Positions 1 to 9,843 of a DNA stretch of 23,597 nt are shown piece after piece (the stretch's first letter is position 1; each line of letters opens with the position of its first letter). The stretch is from assembly GCA_037445775.1 (NCBI GenBank), contig JBBIJX010000022.1:1-23597 (forward strand), in the 5' to 3' direction. Source of the stretch: JBBUX01 sp037445775. GTDB taxonomy: Bacteria > Actinomycetota > Coriobacteriia > Anaerosomatales > PHET01. The notes beneath the pieces are model-generated. The model was not told the DNA's origin. It saw only the letters and a list, made by a program, of their open reading frames with translations, and ran no database searches. The position numbers and the translations under genes are program-made.

Positions 1-1335
1 CTCGGCGCGGCGGAGGCGGTCCGGACGCTCTCGGGCGATGACGAAGACCCGCTGAAGCGCCCCGTGGGCGTCTTGGTCCACGAGGCGCGCATCTACGTCG
101 CGGACTCGCTGCGCGGCGTCATCGACGTGCTCAGCCCCGGCGGCCATCACTACACGTCATGGGGGCGCGGTGCGCTGACCAACCCTGTGGCAGTGGCTCG
201 CCATCCGCTGACAGGCGACTTCTACGTCGCCGACCGGGGCGCCGACGCTGTGGTCGTCTTCGGGCCCGACGGAAGCCTCAGGGGACGCTTCGCGCCCAGG
301 GTGCCCCAGAGGCGGTCCTGGGCGGAGACGGAGACCGCTCTGTGGTCGCCGGCCGGGCTCGACTTCACGCGCGACGGCTATCTCTTCGTCACCGATGTGC
401 GCTCGCGCCATCGGCTGCTCGCGTTTGGACCGGACGGGGAGTTCGAGTTCGAGGCGGGTCTCGACGCGTCGACCGGCGAGCCGATCCCGGCTGCCCGGCT
501 CTCGTATCCCACCGATGTTGATGTGCACGGCAACGAGGTCCGGGTCGCGGACTCCAACAACATGCGCGTCCAGGTGTTCGACGTGTCCGGGCGGCATCTG
601 CGCGCGATCCCGCTCAAGGGACTGCCGCGAGGCGTCGCCGTGACGCCTGAAGGGGAGGATGCGGCGCTCATGCTCGTCGTGGACGCGACCGGGCACCGCG
701 TCGCGGTCCTCGACCCGGCGGCCGGCTCGGTGCTCGGCGAGTTCGCCAAGAACGGATCGGCCGAGGACTGCCTGAGCTACCCCAACGCCGTGGCCACCGG
801 CGAGGGGGACCTCATCTTCGTCGCCGACACGGGGAACGCGCGTGTGGCCGTATGGCGATGGCTGGGTCTAGACGGCGATGCCGAGCCCGGCGCCTGGTGG
901 TGGCTGCTCGCGCTGCCGTTCGCACCGCTCATCGCGCTGCCGTGGGCGCTCGCAAAGCCGCGCTACCACGTCACGGCGGACTTCATCCTCGCGCTCGAGG
1001 CCCACGGGCGCGTCGAGGAGTTCACGCACGCCCGCGCGCGCTGGGAGTGCGTCTCCGGCGAATACGCGCTCCTCGAGCAACATCAGGACGAAGGCGGGCC
1101 CATCGTCACCACGCTCCGGCGTGTCGAGGCGTCGCCCTCGGATTCGGCCGCGTTCGTGGCGCGCTACCAGCTCGATGAGCGTGAGGCAGAGGTGCTCGCG
1201 GCTCTGCGGGGTTCGGTGACGCTGCTCACCGAGGACCGTGCGATCGCGCGGGTGGCAGAGAAGATCGCGCTGCGGGTCGAGGACGCCGAGGCGTTCCTCG
1301 CTCGCGTCGATCGCGAACGGGAGGCCGCCCGGTAG
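1..1335 (+). CDS. NHL-repeat beta-propeller protein with membrane segment and PIN-like C-terminal domain (5' truncated)
   Basis: The reading frame is open from the first base, so the true start lies outside the window; the GTG at 64 is internal. Repeated motifs such as RPVGV...IYVADS, NPVAVA...FYVADRG, YPTDVDV...RVADSNN and YPNAVA...IFVADTGNARV are typical NHL blades. A hydrophobic stretch rich in Trp and Leu (visible residues about 299-318) looks like one membrane helix, followed by basic residues, so the C-terminus is probably cytosolic. The last ~120 residues resemble a PIN domain: TADFILAL with Asp327, REAEVLAAL with Glu395 and Glu397, and LLTEDRAIARVAEK with Asp412. PIN domains are usually metal-dependent RNases; activity here is inference. 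The stop is 10 bases from the convergent L,D-transpeptidase stop. NHL call firm, PIN call moderate. Confidence 0.8.
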   Translation, partial: LGAAEAVRTLSGDDEDPLKRPVGVLVHEARIYVADSLRGVIDVLSPGGHHYTSWGRGALTNPVAVARHPLTGDFYVADRGADAVVVFGPDGSLRGRFAPRVPQRRSWAETETALWSPAGLDFTRDGYLFVTDVRSRHRLLAFGPDGEFEFEAGLDASTGEPIPAARLSYPTDVDVHGNEVRVADSNNMRVQVFDVSGRHLRAIPLKGLPRGVAVTPEGEDAALMLVVDATGHRVAVLDPAAGSVLGEFAKNGSAEDCLSYPNAVATGEGDLIFVADTGNARVAVWRWLGLDGDAEPGAWWWLLALPFAPLIALPWALAKPRYHVTADFILALEAHGRVEEFTHARARWECVSGEYALLEQHQDEGGPIVTTLRRVEASPSDSAAFVARYQLDEREAEVLAALRGSVTLLTEDRAIARVAEKIALRVEDAEAFLARVDREREAAR

Positions 1336-1345
1336 CGGCGGGACG

Positions 1346-2419
1346 CTACTCCACGATGAAGACGGGCGTACCCACGTCGACGCGCTCGTAGAGGTCCTCG
1401 ATGTCGGAGCGCACCATTCGCATGCAGCCATGACTCGCGGCGGTGCCGATAGAGCCGATCTTCGTCGTCCCGTGGAAGCGGATACCTGGGGCGGAGATGT
1501 TGAGCGCGCGGGTGCCGAGCGGGTTCGACGGCCCGGGCGGGATCATCGCGGGCATGTCCGCCCCCCAGCCGTTCGGCGCCGGGTTGATCCAGGTGGGCAT
1601 GTAGCGCTTCTGCACGATCTCGAAGCGCCCGCGCGGCGTCGGGAAGCTCGGTGTGCCCACCGCGCAGCGGTACGCCTTCTCGAGATCCGCGCCGTCGAAG
1701 AGGCGGACGCGCCGCTCAGACACGTCGACGACGATGGTCTTGCCCAGATCCTCGTCGGTGATCTTGGGCTTGCGTGCTCGCACGATCGCGGTCACGGTGC
1801 GCCCGGTGCGCGCGTCGGCGTCTTCCGCGAACACGGTCTCGGGAGCGAGCGCAGCCGAGAGCCCCGCGATGAGCGCGTTCGTGTCGAGCCGGCGCCCTTC
1901 CTTCGCCGCCGTGACTCGCACACGGTTGCCCACCACGGTGACCGATGCGTCGACGGCGCGTTCGTTCACGTCGGCGGCGACGTGGCTCGCCCACGCGGCG
2001 ATCACCCTGTCATCGATGGCGTAGGCCGGCTGCACCTCGCGCGCGAGCGGCGCTCCGGTGAGGTCTGAGCGCACGCGTTCGAGGTATGACGCGCTCTGTC
2101 GCGGTTCGAGCGCGGCCGCGGTCATCGCGTCGACGTCGATGGTGACGGCCTCACGCGGGTCGAACGAGTAGAGCCGTCCGTCCGCCCGCACGCTCACGGG
2201 GCGCATCAGCTGCGCCGCGACGGCCTGGCGGATAGCCTCGCGGGCCTTGTCCGCCCGCATGCCGGAGAGGTTCGCGCCGGCTACAGACACGCCGTTCGGG
2301 ACGCGCCCGCGACTCTCGAAGTCGTTCACGGCGGCCCATGCCATCGTGGTCGAGAGGGCGAGGAGCACTACGGTCAGGGCGAGCGCGCTCGCGCGCATCG
2401 TGGCGGTGCGGGTGTTCAT
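1346..2419 (-). CDS. L,D-transpeptidase (YkuD domain) with N-terminal PG_binding_4-like region
   Basis: Predicted cell-wall enzyme that makes 3-3 peptide cross-links or attaches ligands to peptidoglycan outside the membrane. The C-terminal ~125 residues are a YkuD domain: IVVDVSERRVRLFDG, then PTPRGRFEIVQK, FHGTTKIGSIG and the active-site motif ASHGCMRM with catalytic Cys332 near the end of a 357-residue protein. The middle region starting VSVAGANLSGMRADKAREAI resembles the PG_binding_4 domain often found before YkuD. An N-terminal hydrophobic segment (ALALTVVLLALSTTMAWA) is a signal peptide or anchor. I chose ATG at 2419, with GGAG 10 bases upstream, over the in-frame TTG at 2458, because a TATAAT box at 2464-2469 would place the transcript start at about the TTG. 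Divergent from cheR. Confidence 0.9.
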   Translation of the reverse strand: MNTRTATMRASALALTVVLLALSTTMAWAAVNDFESRGRVPNGVSVAGANLSGMRADKAREAIRQAVAAQLMRPVSVRADGRLYSFDPREAVTIDVDAMTAAALEPRQSASYLERVRSDLTGAPLAREVQPAYAIDDRVIAAWASHVAADVNERAVDASVTVVGNRVRVTAAKEGRRLDTNALIAGLSAALAPETVFAEDADARTGRTVTAIVRARKPKITDEDLGKTIVVDVSERRVRLFDGADLEKAYRCAVGTPSFPTPRGRFEIVQKRYMPTWINPAPNGWGADMPAMIPPGPSNPLGTRALNISAPGIRFHGTTKIGSIGTAASHGCMRMVRSDIEDLYERVDVGTPVFIVE

Positions 2420-2463
2420 CTTCGCATGTCTCCGAGCGTGCGCGTGCGAATCAGACAAGCAGT

Positions 2464-2469
2464 ATTATA
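2464..2469 (-). promoter_or_regulatory. -10 box of the L,D-transpeptidase promoter
   Basis: The minus strand reads a perfect TATAAT, an AT-rich island in otherwise GC-rich DNA, between the divergent transpeptidase and cheR genes. Transcription would begin near 2457 and give a ~38-base leader before the ATG at 2419. No good -35 box is seen. The same bases read TATTAT on the plus strand, so a contribution to cheR transcription is possible but not supported by a -35 box. Confidence 0.55.
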
Positions 2470-2531
2470 TGGGCGAACTACAGCAACGTCGCCCCGGAGC
2501 CGATAGAAGGGTACCCGGCGAAAGGACGTTC

Positions 2532-3377
2532 GTGGTCGAGACCACCACCACGCAGGCGTTCCGTGGCAGCTTGGACAAGCTGATCGCGCGCATAGACGAC
2601 GCCCGTGGGCTCGACTTGAGCTCGTATCGGCGCTCCTACCTCGAGCGCCGCATCGCCGCGCGTCTGCGTGTTGCGGGCGTCCACTCGTATCGCCAGTATG
2701 GGGATCTGCTCGAGGCCGACCCGCACGAGTACGAGCGGCTCATCGACACGCTCACGATCAACGTCACGGACTTCTTCAGAGACAAGGTCGTCTGGGACTC
2801 CCTCGCGCGCAAGGCGCTGCCGGAGCTGATCGCGAGCAAGCAGGGCGGGCGCACGAAGACCATCCGCGTCTGGTCTGCGGGCTGCGCGACCGGCGAGGAG
2901 CCGTACTCGCTCGCGATGATGCTCCTGGGTGAGCTTGGCGATGCCGCGAAGGAGTATTCGATCTCGATCACGGCAACGGACCTCGACGCCGACGCCCTCG
3001 CCCGTGCGGAGCGCGGCGTCTTCGCGAAGGAGCGGCGGCGGCACATCCCGCCCAGCTATCAGGTACGATTCACCCGAAACGTCGACGGGGGGTCTTTCGA
3101 GGTGCTGCCCGAGGTCCGTCGCCTCGTGCGGTTCCAGCGCATGAGCCTGTTCGACCCGACACCTTTGCGCGTCATCGACCTGGTCACGTGCCGAAACGTC
3201 TTCATCTACTTCGACCACGATCAGCAGGCGCGCGTGCTCGAGAACTTCTGGCGGGCTCTGACAAGGGGCGGATACTTGGTCTTAGGACGGAGCGAGAAGC
3301 TGCAGCCCGAAGCGGCACAGCTCTTCGAGCACGTCGACGGCAAGGAGCGCATCTACCGAAAGCCCGCACGACGGTAG
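2532..3377 (+). CDS. cheR: Chemotaxis protein methyltransferase CheR
   Basis: Transfers methyl groups from S-adenosylmethionine to glutamates of chemoreceptors, opposing CheB in adaptation. The N-terminal helical domain carries LERRIAARLRVAG and INVTDFFRD. The SAM-binding domain has RVWSAGCATGEEPYSLAM and the late motif VTCRNVFIYFD, all hallmarks of CheR. The frame is open far upstream, into the transpeptidase gene, but the GTG at 2532 has AAAGGA 5 bases before it and gives 281 residues, the normal family length. An ATG at 2469 is an alternative without a clear ribosome site. First gene of the chemotaxis cluster; the receptor starts 46 bases downstream. Confidence 0.95.
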   Translation: MVETTTTQAFRGSLDKLIARIDDARGLDLSSYRRSYLERRIAARLRVAGVHSYRQYGDLLEADPHEYERLIDTLTINVTDFFRDKVVWDSLARKALPELIASKQGGRTKTIRVWSAGCATGEEPYSLAMMLLGELGDAAKEYSISITATDLDADALARAERGVFAKERRRHIPPSYQVRFTRNVDGGSFEVLPEVRRLVRFQRMSLFDPTPLRVIDLVTCRNVFIYFDHDQQARVLENFWRALTRGGYLVLGRSEKLQPEAAQLFEHVDGKERIYRKPARR

Positions 3378-3423
3378 CGGGTTCGACCCGGCCGGGGCAG
3401 CGGAGACGAGGGGAGTGTGCCGC

Positions 3424-4740
3424 ATGGTGCAAGAGCATCGCCACAGCACGACGAAGCGGGGACTGTCTTTCAAGTTCACGGTCCTCACGTGGGTGACGAT
3501 CGCACCCGCGGTTGGGCTTGGGCTTGCGGCCACCGCGTTGTTCACTGAGTTGCGGCTCGGGCTCTCGTTCGCCGAGATGATCCCCATCATGGTGTTCGGC
3601 GCCGTGATGATGGCGCTCTGCGCCATCCCGGGCACGATGCTCTGGCGCTGGCAGTTCAAGGATCGGGTGTTGCGCCCTCTGCGCGACGTGGGCGGTGTCA
3701 TGCTCGATGCGGGCAAGGGTGACCTGACCGTTCGGGCCGAGGTCATACGCGACGACGAGATCGGCATGCTCGCGAGCGAGTGCAACGCTCTCATCGCGTC
3801 GCTCGGCGGCATCGCAGGGCAGGTGCGGCGCGGCGCCGAGACGGTGTCTGCGGCCGCATCCCAGCTTTCGGCATCCTCTGAGGAGATCAACTCCTCGACG
3901 ATCGAGATCTCGTCGTCGGTGCAGCAGATCGCGCACGGCGCCGAGCTGCAGTCGCGCAAGGTCGACGAGACGAGCCGCACGATGGCGGTCATCGCGTCGA
4001 CGACGGAGCGTGTGGCGGCACAGGCGACGGACGCGGCACGCACGAGCGAGGAGGCCGCGAGCGTCGCCCGCCGAGGTGAGGAGGCCGCAGAGCAGGCGAT
4101 CGTGAAGATCGCCGAGATCCAGCAGGCCATAGAGACGCTCGCCGAGTCCATCGAGGTGCTGGGCAAGCGCAGCGAGCAGATCGGCGGCATCGTGGATGTG
4201 ATCACGAGCATCGCGGATCAGACGAACCTGCTGTCGCTCAACGCCGCCATCGAGGCTGCCCGGGCAGGGGAGTCGGGCCGAGGCTTCTCCGTCGTCGCAG
4301 AGGAGGTGCGCAAGCTCGCGGAGGGATCCGGCCGCGCTGCCGAGCAGATCGGCGAGCTCATCAAGGAAGTGCAGTCCGAGACCGCCAAGGCAGTACGCTA
4401 CATGGAGATAGGCACGCGCGAGGTCGAGGTGGGAAGCGACGTCGTCGCACGCTCGAGTGACGCGCTACGCCTCATCACCGACGCCATAACGCGCATGCAG
4501 CAGCTTGCGGAGGGCATCTCGTCGCAGATGAATGAGCAGGCATCCAAGACCGGCGAGGTCGACCGCGCGATGCACGAGATCGCCGCCGTCGTCGAAGAGA
4601 ACGCCGCGTCCGCCCAGGAGACCGCGGCCGCCGCCGAAGAGCAGACGGCGTGCATGGAGGAGATCACCGCGTCGGCCCAGGACCTCTCGGACATGGCGCA
4701 ACACCTCGACGAGGCGGTCCACAAGTTCCGGGTCGAGTAG
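3424..4740 (+). CDS. Methyl-accepting chemotaxis protein lacking a periplasmic sensor domain
   Basis: Chemoreceptor of 438 residues that controls CheA through CheW. Two hydrophobic helices (about 18-40 and 50-74) are separated by only ~10 residues, so there is no extracytoplasmic ligand-binding domain. A HAMP-like segment follows (about 75-130, including DRVLRPLRDVGG and RDDEIGMLASECNALI). The long coiled coil contains the conserved hairpin tip IADQTNLLSLNAAIEAARAG. It ends HKFRVE, with no CheR-tethering pentapeptide. Start ATG 3424 is chosen because AGGGGAG lies 8 bases upstream; GTG 3415 would overlap that site. The stop TAG is embedded in the AGGAGG that serves cheW, suggesting coupled translation. 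The input may be sensed in or near the membrane, or through partners. Confidence 0.93.
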   Translation: MVQEHRHSTTKRGLSFKFTVLTWVTIAPAVGLGLAATALFTELRLGLSFAEMIPIMVFGAVMMALCAIPGTMLWRWQFKDRVLRPLRDVGGVMLDAGKGDLTVRAEVIRDDEIGMLASECNALIASLGGIAGQVRRGAETVSAAASQLSASSEEINSSTIEISSSVQQIAHGAELQSRKVDETSRTMAVIASTTERVAAQATDAARTSEEAASVARRGEEAAEQAIVKIAEIQQAIETLAESIEVLGKRSEQIGGIVDVITSIADQTNLLSLNAAIEAARAGESGRGFSVVAEEVRKLAEGSGRAAEQIGELIKEVQSETAKAVRYMEIGTREVEVGSDVVARSSDALRLITDAITRMQQLAEGISSQMNEQASKTGEVDRAMHEIAAVVEENAASAQETAAAAEEQTACMEEITASAQDLSDMAQHLDEAVHKFRVE

Positions 4741-4752
4741 GAGGTTCGTCTC

Positions 4753-5244
4753 GTGGCTGACACCACAGGACCCGGGTACGTCATCTTCCGGCTCGGTGAC
4801 GAGGAGTATGGGCTGCCCGTGACCACCGTCAACAGCATCATCCGCTATGAGCAGGCCACACCGGTGCCGCGCGCGCCAGAGGCGGTGCTCGGCGTCATCA
4901 ACCTGCGCGGGCGTGTCGTCCCCGTCGTCGATCTGAGGCGCCGGTTCCGCGGTGTGGCGTTCGAGCCCGGCCCCACCTCGCGCATCGTCGTCGCCGACGG
5001 AGCCGCTGGACCGGTGGGCATCGCCGTCGACGCCGCGAACGAAGTGACCACGATCGCCGACGATCTGTTCAAGCCGGTGCCCGAGGGGGTGCTCGCTCCG
5101 GAGACCGCGCGCGCCTTCCGGTCCGTGGTCGAGCGGGAGGGCTCGCTCGTGATCCTGCTCGAACTCGACGAGGCGGTCCCGAGGTCGGAGTACGCGTCCT
5201 CCCATGAGACCGCTGAAGAAGGGGTAGGGGAAGTCGATGTCTAG
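4753..5244 (+). CDS. cheW: Chemotaxis coupling protein CheW
   Basis: Adaptor that links receptors to the CheA kinase in the signalling array. The 163-residue protein is a single CheW domain: YVIFRLGDEEYGLPVTTVNSIIRY, the receptor-contact stretch VLGVINLRGRVVPVVDLRRRF, and a C-terminal ILLELDEAV. The start is GTG with a perfect AGGAGG 8 bases upstream that overlaps the receptor stop codon. The 3' end overlaps cheY by 8 bases. The acidic tail after the fold is short and not conserved in a way I recognise. Confidence 0.95.
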   Translation: MADTTGPGYVIFRLGDEEYGLPVTTVNSIIRYEQATPVPRAPEAVLGVINLRGRVVPVVDLRRRFRGVAFEPGPTSRIVVADGAAGPVGIAVDAANEVTTIADDLFKPVPEGVLAPETARAFRSVVEREGSLVILLELDEAVPRSEYASSHETAEEGVGEVDV

Positions 5245-5608
5245 GACGATCCTCGTCGTCGACGATGCCGCGTTCATGCGCATGATGATCCGCGACATCC
5301 TCGCCAAGGAGGGTTACACGATCCACGAGGCCGTCAACGGGCGAGACGCGATCGAGAAGTTCGACGAGGTCAGGCCGGACCTCGTCACGATGGACATCAC
5401 GATGCCGGAGCTCGACGGTATCAGCGCGCTCAAGGCCATTCGCGAGGCGGATCCGAAGGCCCGCATCCTCATAGTGAGCGCGATGGGGCAGCAGAAGATG
5501 ATCGTCGAAGCCCTTGAGGCTGGTGCGCTTGACTTCCTCGTCAAGCCTTTCCAGCCCACCAAGGTGCTGGAGACGGTCAAGAAGTGCCTGCAGGCCACCG
5601 GCGACTGA
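5237..5608 (+). CDS. cheY: Chemotaxis response regulator CheY
   Basis: Single receiver domain, 123 residues, with no output domain. The acidic pocket is Asp9/Asp10, the phosphorylation site is Asp53 in VTMDITMPELDG, the switch residue is Ser81 in LIVSAMGQ and the conserved lysine is Lys103 in FLVKPF. Phosphorylated by CheA, it would act on a motor or pilus machinery. It starts at ATG 5237, inside the end of cheW, with GGGGAAG just upstream, and lies 13 bases before cheB. Confidence 0.95.
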   Translation: MSRTILVVDDAAFMRMMIRDILAKEGYTIHEAVNGRDAIEKFDEVRPDLVTMDITMPELDGISALKAIREADPKARILIVSAMGQQKMIVEALEAGALDFLVKPFQPTKVLETVKKCLQATGD

Positions 5609-5621
5609 CGGGCCGGATCCC

Positions 5622-6721
<1,100 letters not shown>

Positions 6722-6725
<4 letters not shown>

Positions 6726-8692
6726 GCGAGATGGATGCCTACCGCGAGGTTTTTCTCGCGGAGAGCGCGGACTTCCTCCAGCAGGTCGTCGACGGCCTGC
6801 TCACGCTCGAGTCGACCCCGCACGACCTCGAGCCCGTGGAGGTGGTCTTCCGGGGAGCGCATTCGCTGAAGGGCATGTCCGCGGCGATGGGCTACGGGAG
6901 GACGTCGGACCTCACGCACAAGATGGAGACGCTCATGGAGCGTGTCCGCAAAGAGGAGCTGCCGGTCTCTTCGGAGCTTGTGAACCTCATGCTCGCCGCC
7001 GTGGACCTCGTGAAGGTGCTCATCGACGAGGAGGCCGCCGGCGCGAGCGACACGGATCCGCAGGAGATGATCTCCGCGATCGAGGCGATGGCGGCGAACG
7101 CCCAAGTGCCGGGTGGAGGTGCGGTCGCCGCCAAGGGCGCCGGCGCCACCGGAGCCGCTGACTCCAGGGCGGATGCCGATGGAACGCGCCAGTGGCTCGC
7201 CACGGTGACGCTTGAGGAGAACTGCGTGCTCAAGGCGGTCCGGGCTTACATGGTGATCAAGCGCTTCGCGCACATGGGCCGCGTGATCGAGACGAGGCCA
7301 TCGGCGCAAGACATCGAAGACGAGCGGTTCCATCTGAACTTCCAGGTCGCACTGCAGACGCTGTCGACCGCCGAGCAGATCGTCGAAGCGGCGCTGCAGG
7401 TGAGCGAGGTAGCGGGCGCGACGGCCGAGCCCTACGACGCGCCTGAGCAACTCGACGAGCCCGAGGCGCACCGCCCGCTCGTGAGCCCGGGAGCCGGGCG
7501 CGCCCGCGAGCTGCCGAAACTCTCGCAGACGCAGACGGTGCGCGTGTCGATCGGTCACCTCGACACCCTCGTAGACCTCGTTGGCGAGCTTGTCATCCTT
7601 CGCTCGCGTATCGAGGAACTCGCCCGAGACCAGCGCAATCCCGCGCTGCACGAGGCGCTCGACGACCTGCAGCGGATCTCGACGGACCTGCAGTACGAGG
7701 TCATGCAGACGCGCATGGTGCCCGTGGGCAACATCTTCAACCGCTTCCCGCGCATGGTGCGCGACCTCGCCGCGGACTTGGGCAAGCAGATCGACTTCCG
7801 GATGGACGGGCTCGACATCGAACTCGATCGCACGGTGCTCGACGAGATCGGTGATCCGCTCGTCCACCTGCTGCGCAACTGCATCGACCACGGCGTAGAA
7901 TCGGCAGAGGGGCGTGCGCACGCGAACAAGCCCGCCGTAGGAACGATCACGCTATCTGCGAGCCGCGAGCGCGATCATGTCGCGATCGTCGTGAGCGACG
8001 ACGGTCGCGGCATGGACGTCGACAAGGTCTGGCGCAAGGCATGCGAACGAGGGCTCGTGACCGACGCGGCACGAGCCGACTACGACGACTCCGACGTTCT
8101 GCAGTTCACCTGCCTGCCGGGATTCACCACTGCGGAGACGGCGACGCGCGTATCCGGGCGCGGCGTGGGCATGGACGTGGTCAAGGGCAAGATCGAGCAC
8201 CTGGGCGGGACTCTGCAGATCAAGTCGGAATTCGGCCGCGGATCGGACTTCATCTTGCGGCTGCCACTCACGCTCGCCATCGTCCAGTCGCTCATCGTCG
8301 AAGCGTGCGGCCACTCCTTCGCGCTGCCGCTCGCCGCCGTCGAGGAGGTCTACGATGCCGATGAGGTGAGGGTCGACACCCTCGACGGCAGCCCGGTCAT
8401 GGTGCTGCGTGATGGATCGCTCGTGCACATCGTGCGACTCGACGCGCTTCTGTTCGGCTCGGACCCGTGCCAGACGCCCGAGTCGGGTTCGAGCGTCGTG
8501 CTCGTCAACACCGGCCCGGATCAGCGCGCGCTGCAGGTGGGCGGCCTCGGAGGCAGGCAGGAGATCGTCGTGAAGCCGCTCTCCCGGCTCTTCCGCGACA
8601 ACAACTTCTCCGGCGCTACGATCCTTGGCGACGGGCGCGTGATGCTGATCCTTGATCCCCGGGCTCTGGCGACGTCGGAGGTGCGCGAGTGA
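6722..8692 (+). CDS. cheA: Chemotaxis histidine kinase CheA
   Basis: Receptor-controlled kinase that phosphorylates CheY and CheB. Domain order over 656 residues: P1 phosphotransfer domain with His47 in FRGAHSLKGMSAAMG; a P2 response-regulator-docking domain (about 158-230, beginning ATVTLEENCVLKAVRAYMVI); P3 dimerisation (HLDTLVDLVGELVILRSRI); P4 ATPase with the N-box HLLRNCIDHGVES, VSDDGRGMD and GRGVGMDVVK; and a C-terminal CheW-like P5 domain (SFALPLAAVEEVYD onward). GTG start 6722 overlaps the cheB stop and has GGGAG 9 bases upstream. All recognisable catalytic motifs are intact. Confidence 0.96.
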
Positions 8693-9300
8693 GACTCGAT
8701 GAGCTGTCTGAACTTCAACTCGACGCGTTGCGCGAGGTGGGCGGCATCGGCGCGGGCCATGCCGCCACAGCGATGTCGCAACTCGTCGACCGGCCCGTCG
8801 CGCTCGAGGTGCCACGGCTCGAGATCCTCGAGCTGATGCAGGTGCCCTACGTGTTCGGGGGACCCGAGCAGCTGGTGGGGGCAGTCTACTCGCGCCTGCT
8901 CGGAGATCTCGACGGGGGGATCCTGTTCATGGCGGAGCGCTCAGCGGCTCTCGCCCTGGTCGACCTGATGCGGGGACACGAAGTGGGCACGGCGAAGTCG
9001 ATGTCGCATGAGGAAGAGGTGCTGCTCCGCCACGTGGCTTCGATCCTCATCTCGGCCTACCTCGCGGCGATCGCCCGTCTCGCGGACCTCGACGTGCTGC
9101 CTTCGAGCCCGGCGCTCGCCTTCGACATGGCCGGAGCGCTGCTCGAGGCGGTGGTGGCCGAGGTGGGCATGGAGGCGGAGCAGGCAATGCTCGTGCGTAC
9201 CGCCTTCATGGACGAGGGGAGGAGTGTCGAGGCTGCGCTCTTCTTCGTCCCCGATCCCGACAGCCTCTCCGTGGTGCTAGGGAGACTGGGCGTCGGGTGA
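8689..9300 (+). CDS. cheC: CheC-family protein with degenerate phosphatase motifs
   Basis: CheC proteins normally dephosphorylate CheY-P and bind CheD. The 203-residue protein has the two pseudo-symmetric CheC motifs, consensus D/S-x3-E-x2-N-x22-P. In the first, Asp12, Glu16 and Pro42 are kept but Asn19 is Gly. In the second, Pro141 is kept but the acidic/Ser position is Val111, Glu is His115 and Asn is Ser118. Both catalytic asparagines are therefore missing, so it may be a non-enzymatic CheD or CheY-P partner. GTG start overlaps the cheA stop, with GGAGG nearby; the end overlaps the cheD start. Confidence 0.88.
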   Translation: MRLDELSELQLDALREVGGIGAGHAATAMSQLVDRPVALEVPRLEILELMQVPYVFGGPEQLVGAVYSRLLGDLDGGILFMAERSAALALVDLMRGHEVGTAKSMSHEEEVLLRHVASILISAYLAAIARLADLDVLPSSPALAFDMAGALLEAVVAEVGMEAEQAMLVRTAFMDEGRSVEAALFFVPDPDSLSVVLGRLGVG

Positions 9301-9827
9301 AGAAGAGCAGCCCTGACACGTCGCGTCTCAAGAGGATGACGGACGCCGATCCGCTCCTCATCGAGATCGGGATCGGCGAGATGGCCGTGGCCGAGGCGCC
9401 GTTTCGTATCCTGACGCCGGCTGTCGGATCCTGCGTGGGGGTGGCTATCTGGGATTCGTTCACGAAACGTGGAGGACTCATTCACATCATGCTTCCGGCT
9501 CCCACCAAGGAGCGCCAGCGCGAGTACGTGGGGCGCTTCGCTGAACTCGCCATTCCTGAGCTGGTAAGGCGCATGCACGAAGCGGGGTCGCTCAAGATGC
9601 GAATGCAGGCCAAGATCGCCGGCGGCGCGCAGATGTTCCGCGTCGAATCGGCCGGTGACGGCGTCGGCGCACGCAACGTGGCCGAGGTCAAACGGCAGCT
9701 CGGACTCATGTCAATACCGATTCTGGCCGAAGATACAGGAGAAGCGCATGCGCGCACGATCGAGTTCGTCCTGGAGACAGGCGAGCTCATCGTGCGCAGT
9801 TACCAGTTCGGCGTGACACGGCTGTAG
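9297..9827 (+). CDS. cheD: Chemoreceptor glutamine deamidase CheD
   Basis: Deamidates or de-esterifies receptor glutamines and forms a complex with CheC in Bacillus and Thermotoga. Family residues are present: Thr40 and Cys46 in RILTPAVGSCVGVAI and His63 in GGLIHIMLP, with the spacing of the known Thr-Cys-His catalytic set. The motif KIAGGAQMF and the later GVGARNVAEVKRQL region are also typical. GTG 9297 overlaps the cheC stop; ATG 9336 is an alternative start, but its purine stretch is too close for a good ribosome site. Length 176 residues with the earlier start. Confidence 0.93.
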   Translation: MKKSSPDTSRLKRMTDADPLLIEIGIGEMAVAEAPFRILTPAVGSCVGVAIWDSFTKRGGLIHIMLPAPTKERQREYVGRFAELAIPELVRRMHEAGSLKMRMQAKIAGGAQMFRVESAGDGVGARNVAEVKRQLGLMSIPILAEDTGEAHARTIEFVLETGELIVRSYQFGVTRL

Positions 9828-9843
9828 AGCCGAGTGAGGTGAC

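Noticed and set aside
2247..2531. Longer CheR N-terminus
   Set aside because: It would overlap the transpeptidase gene and its promoter; GTG 2532 with AAAGGA gives the standard CheR length.
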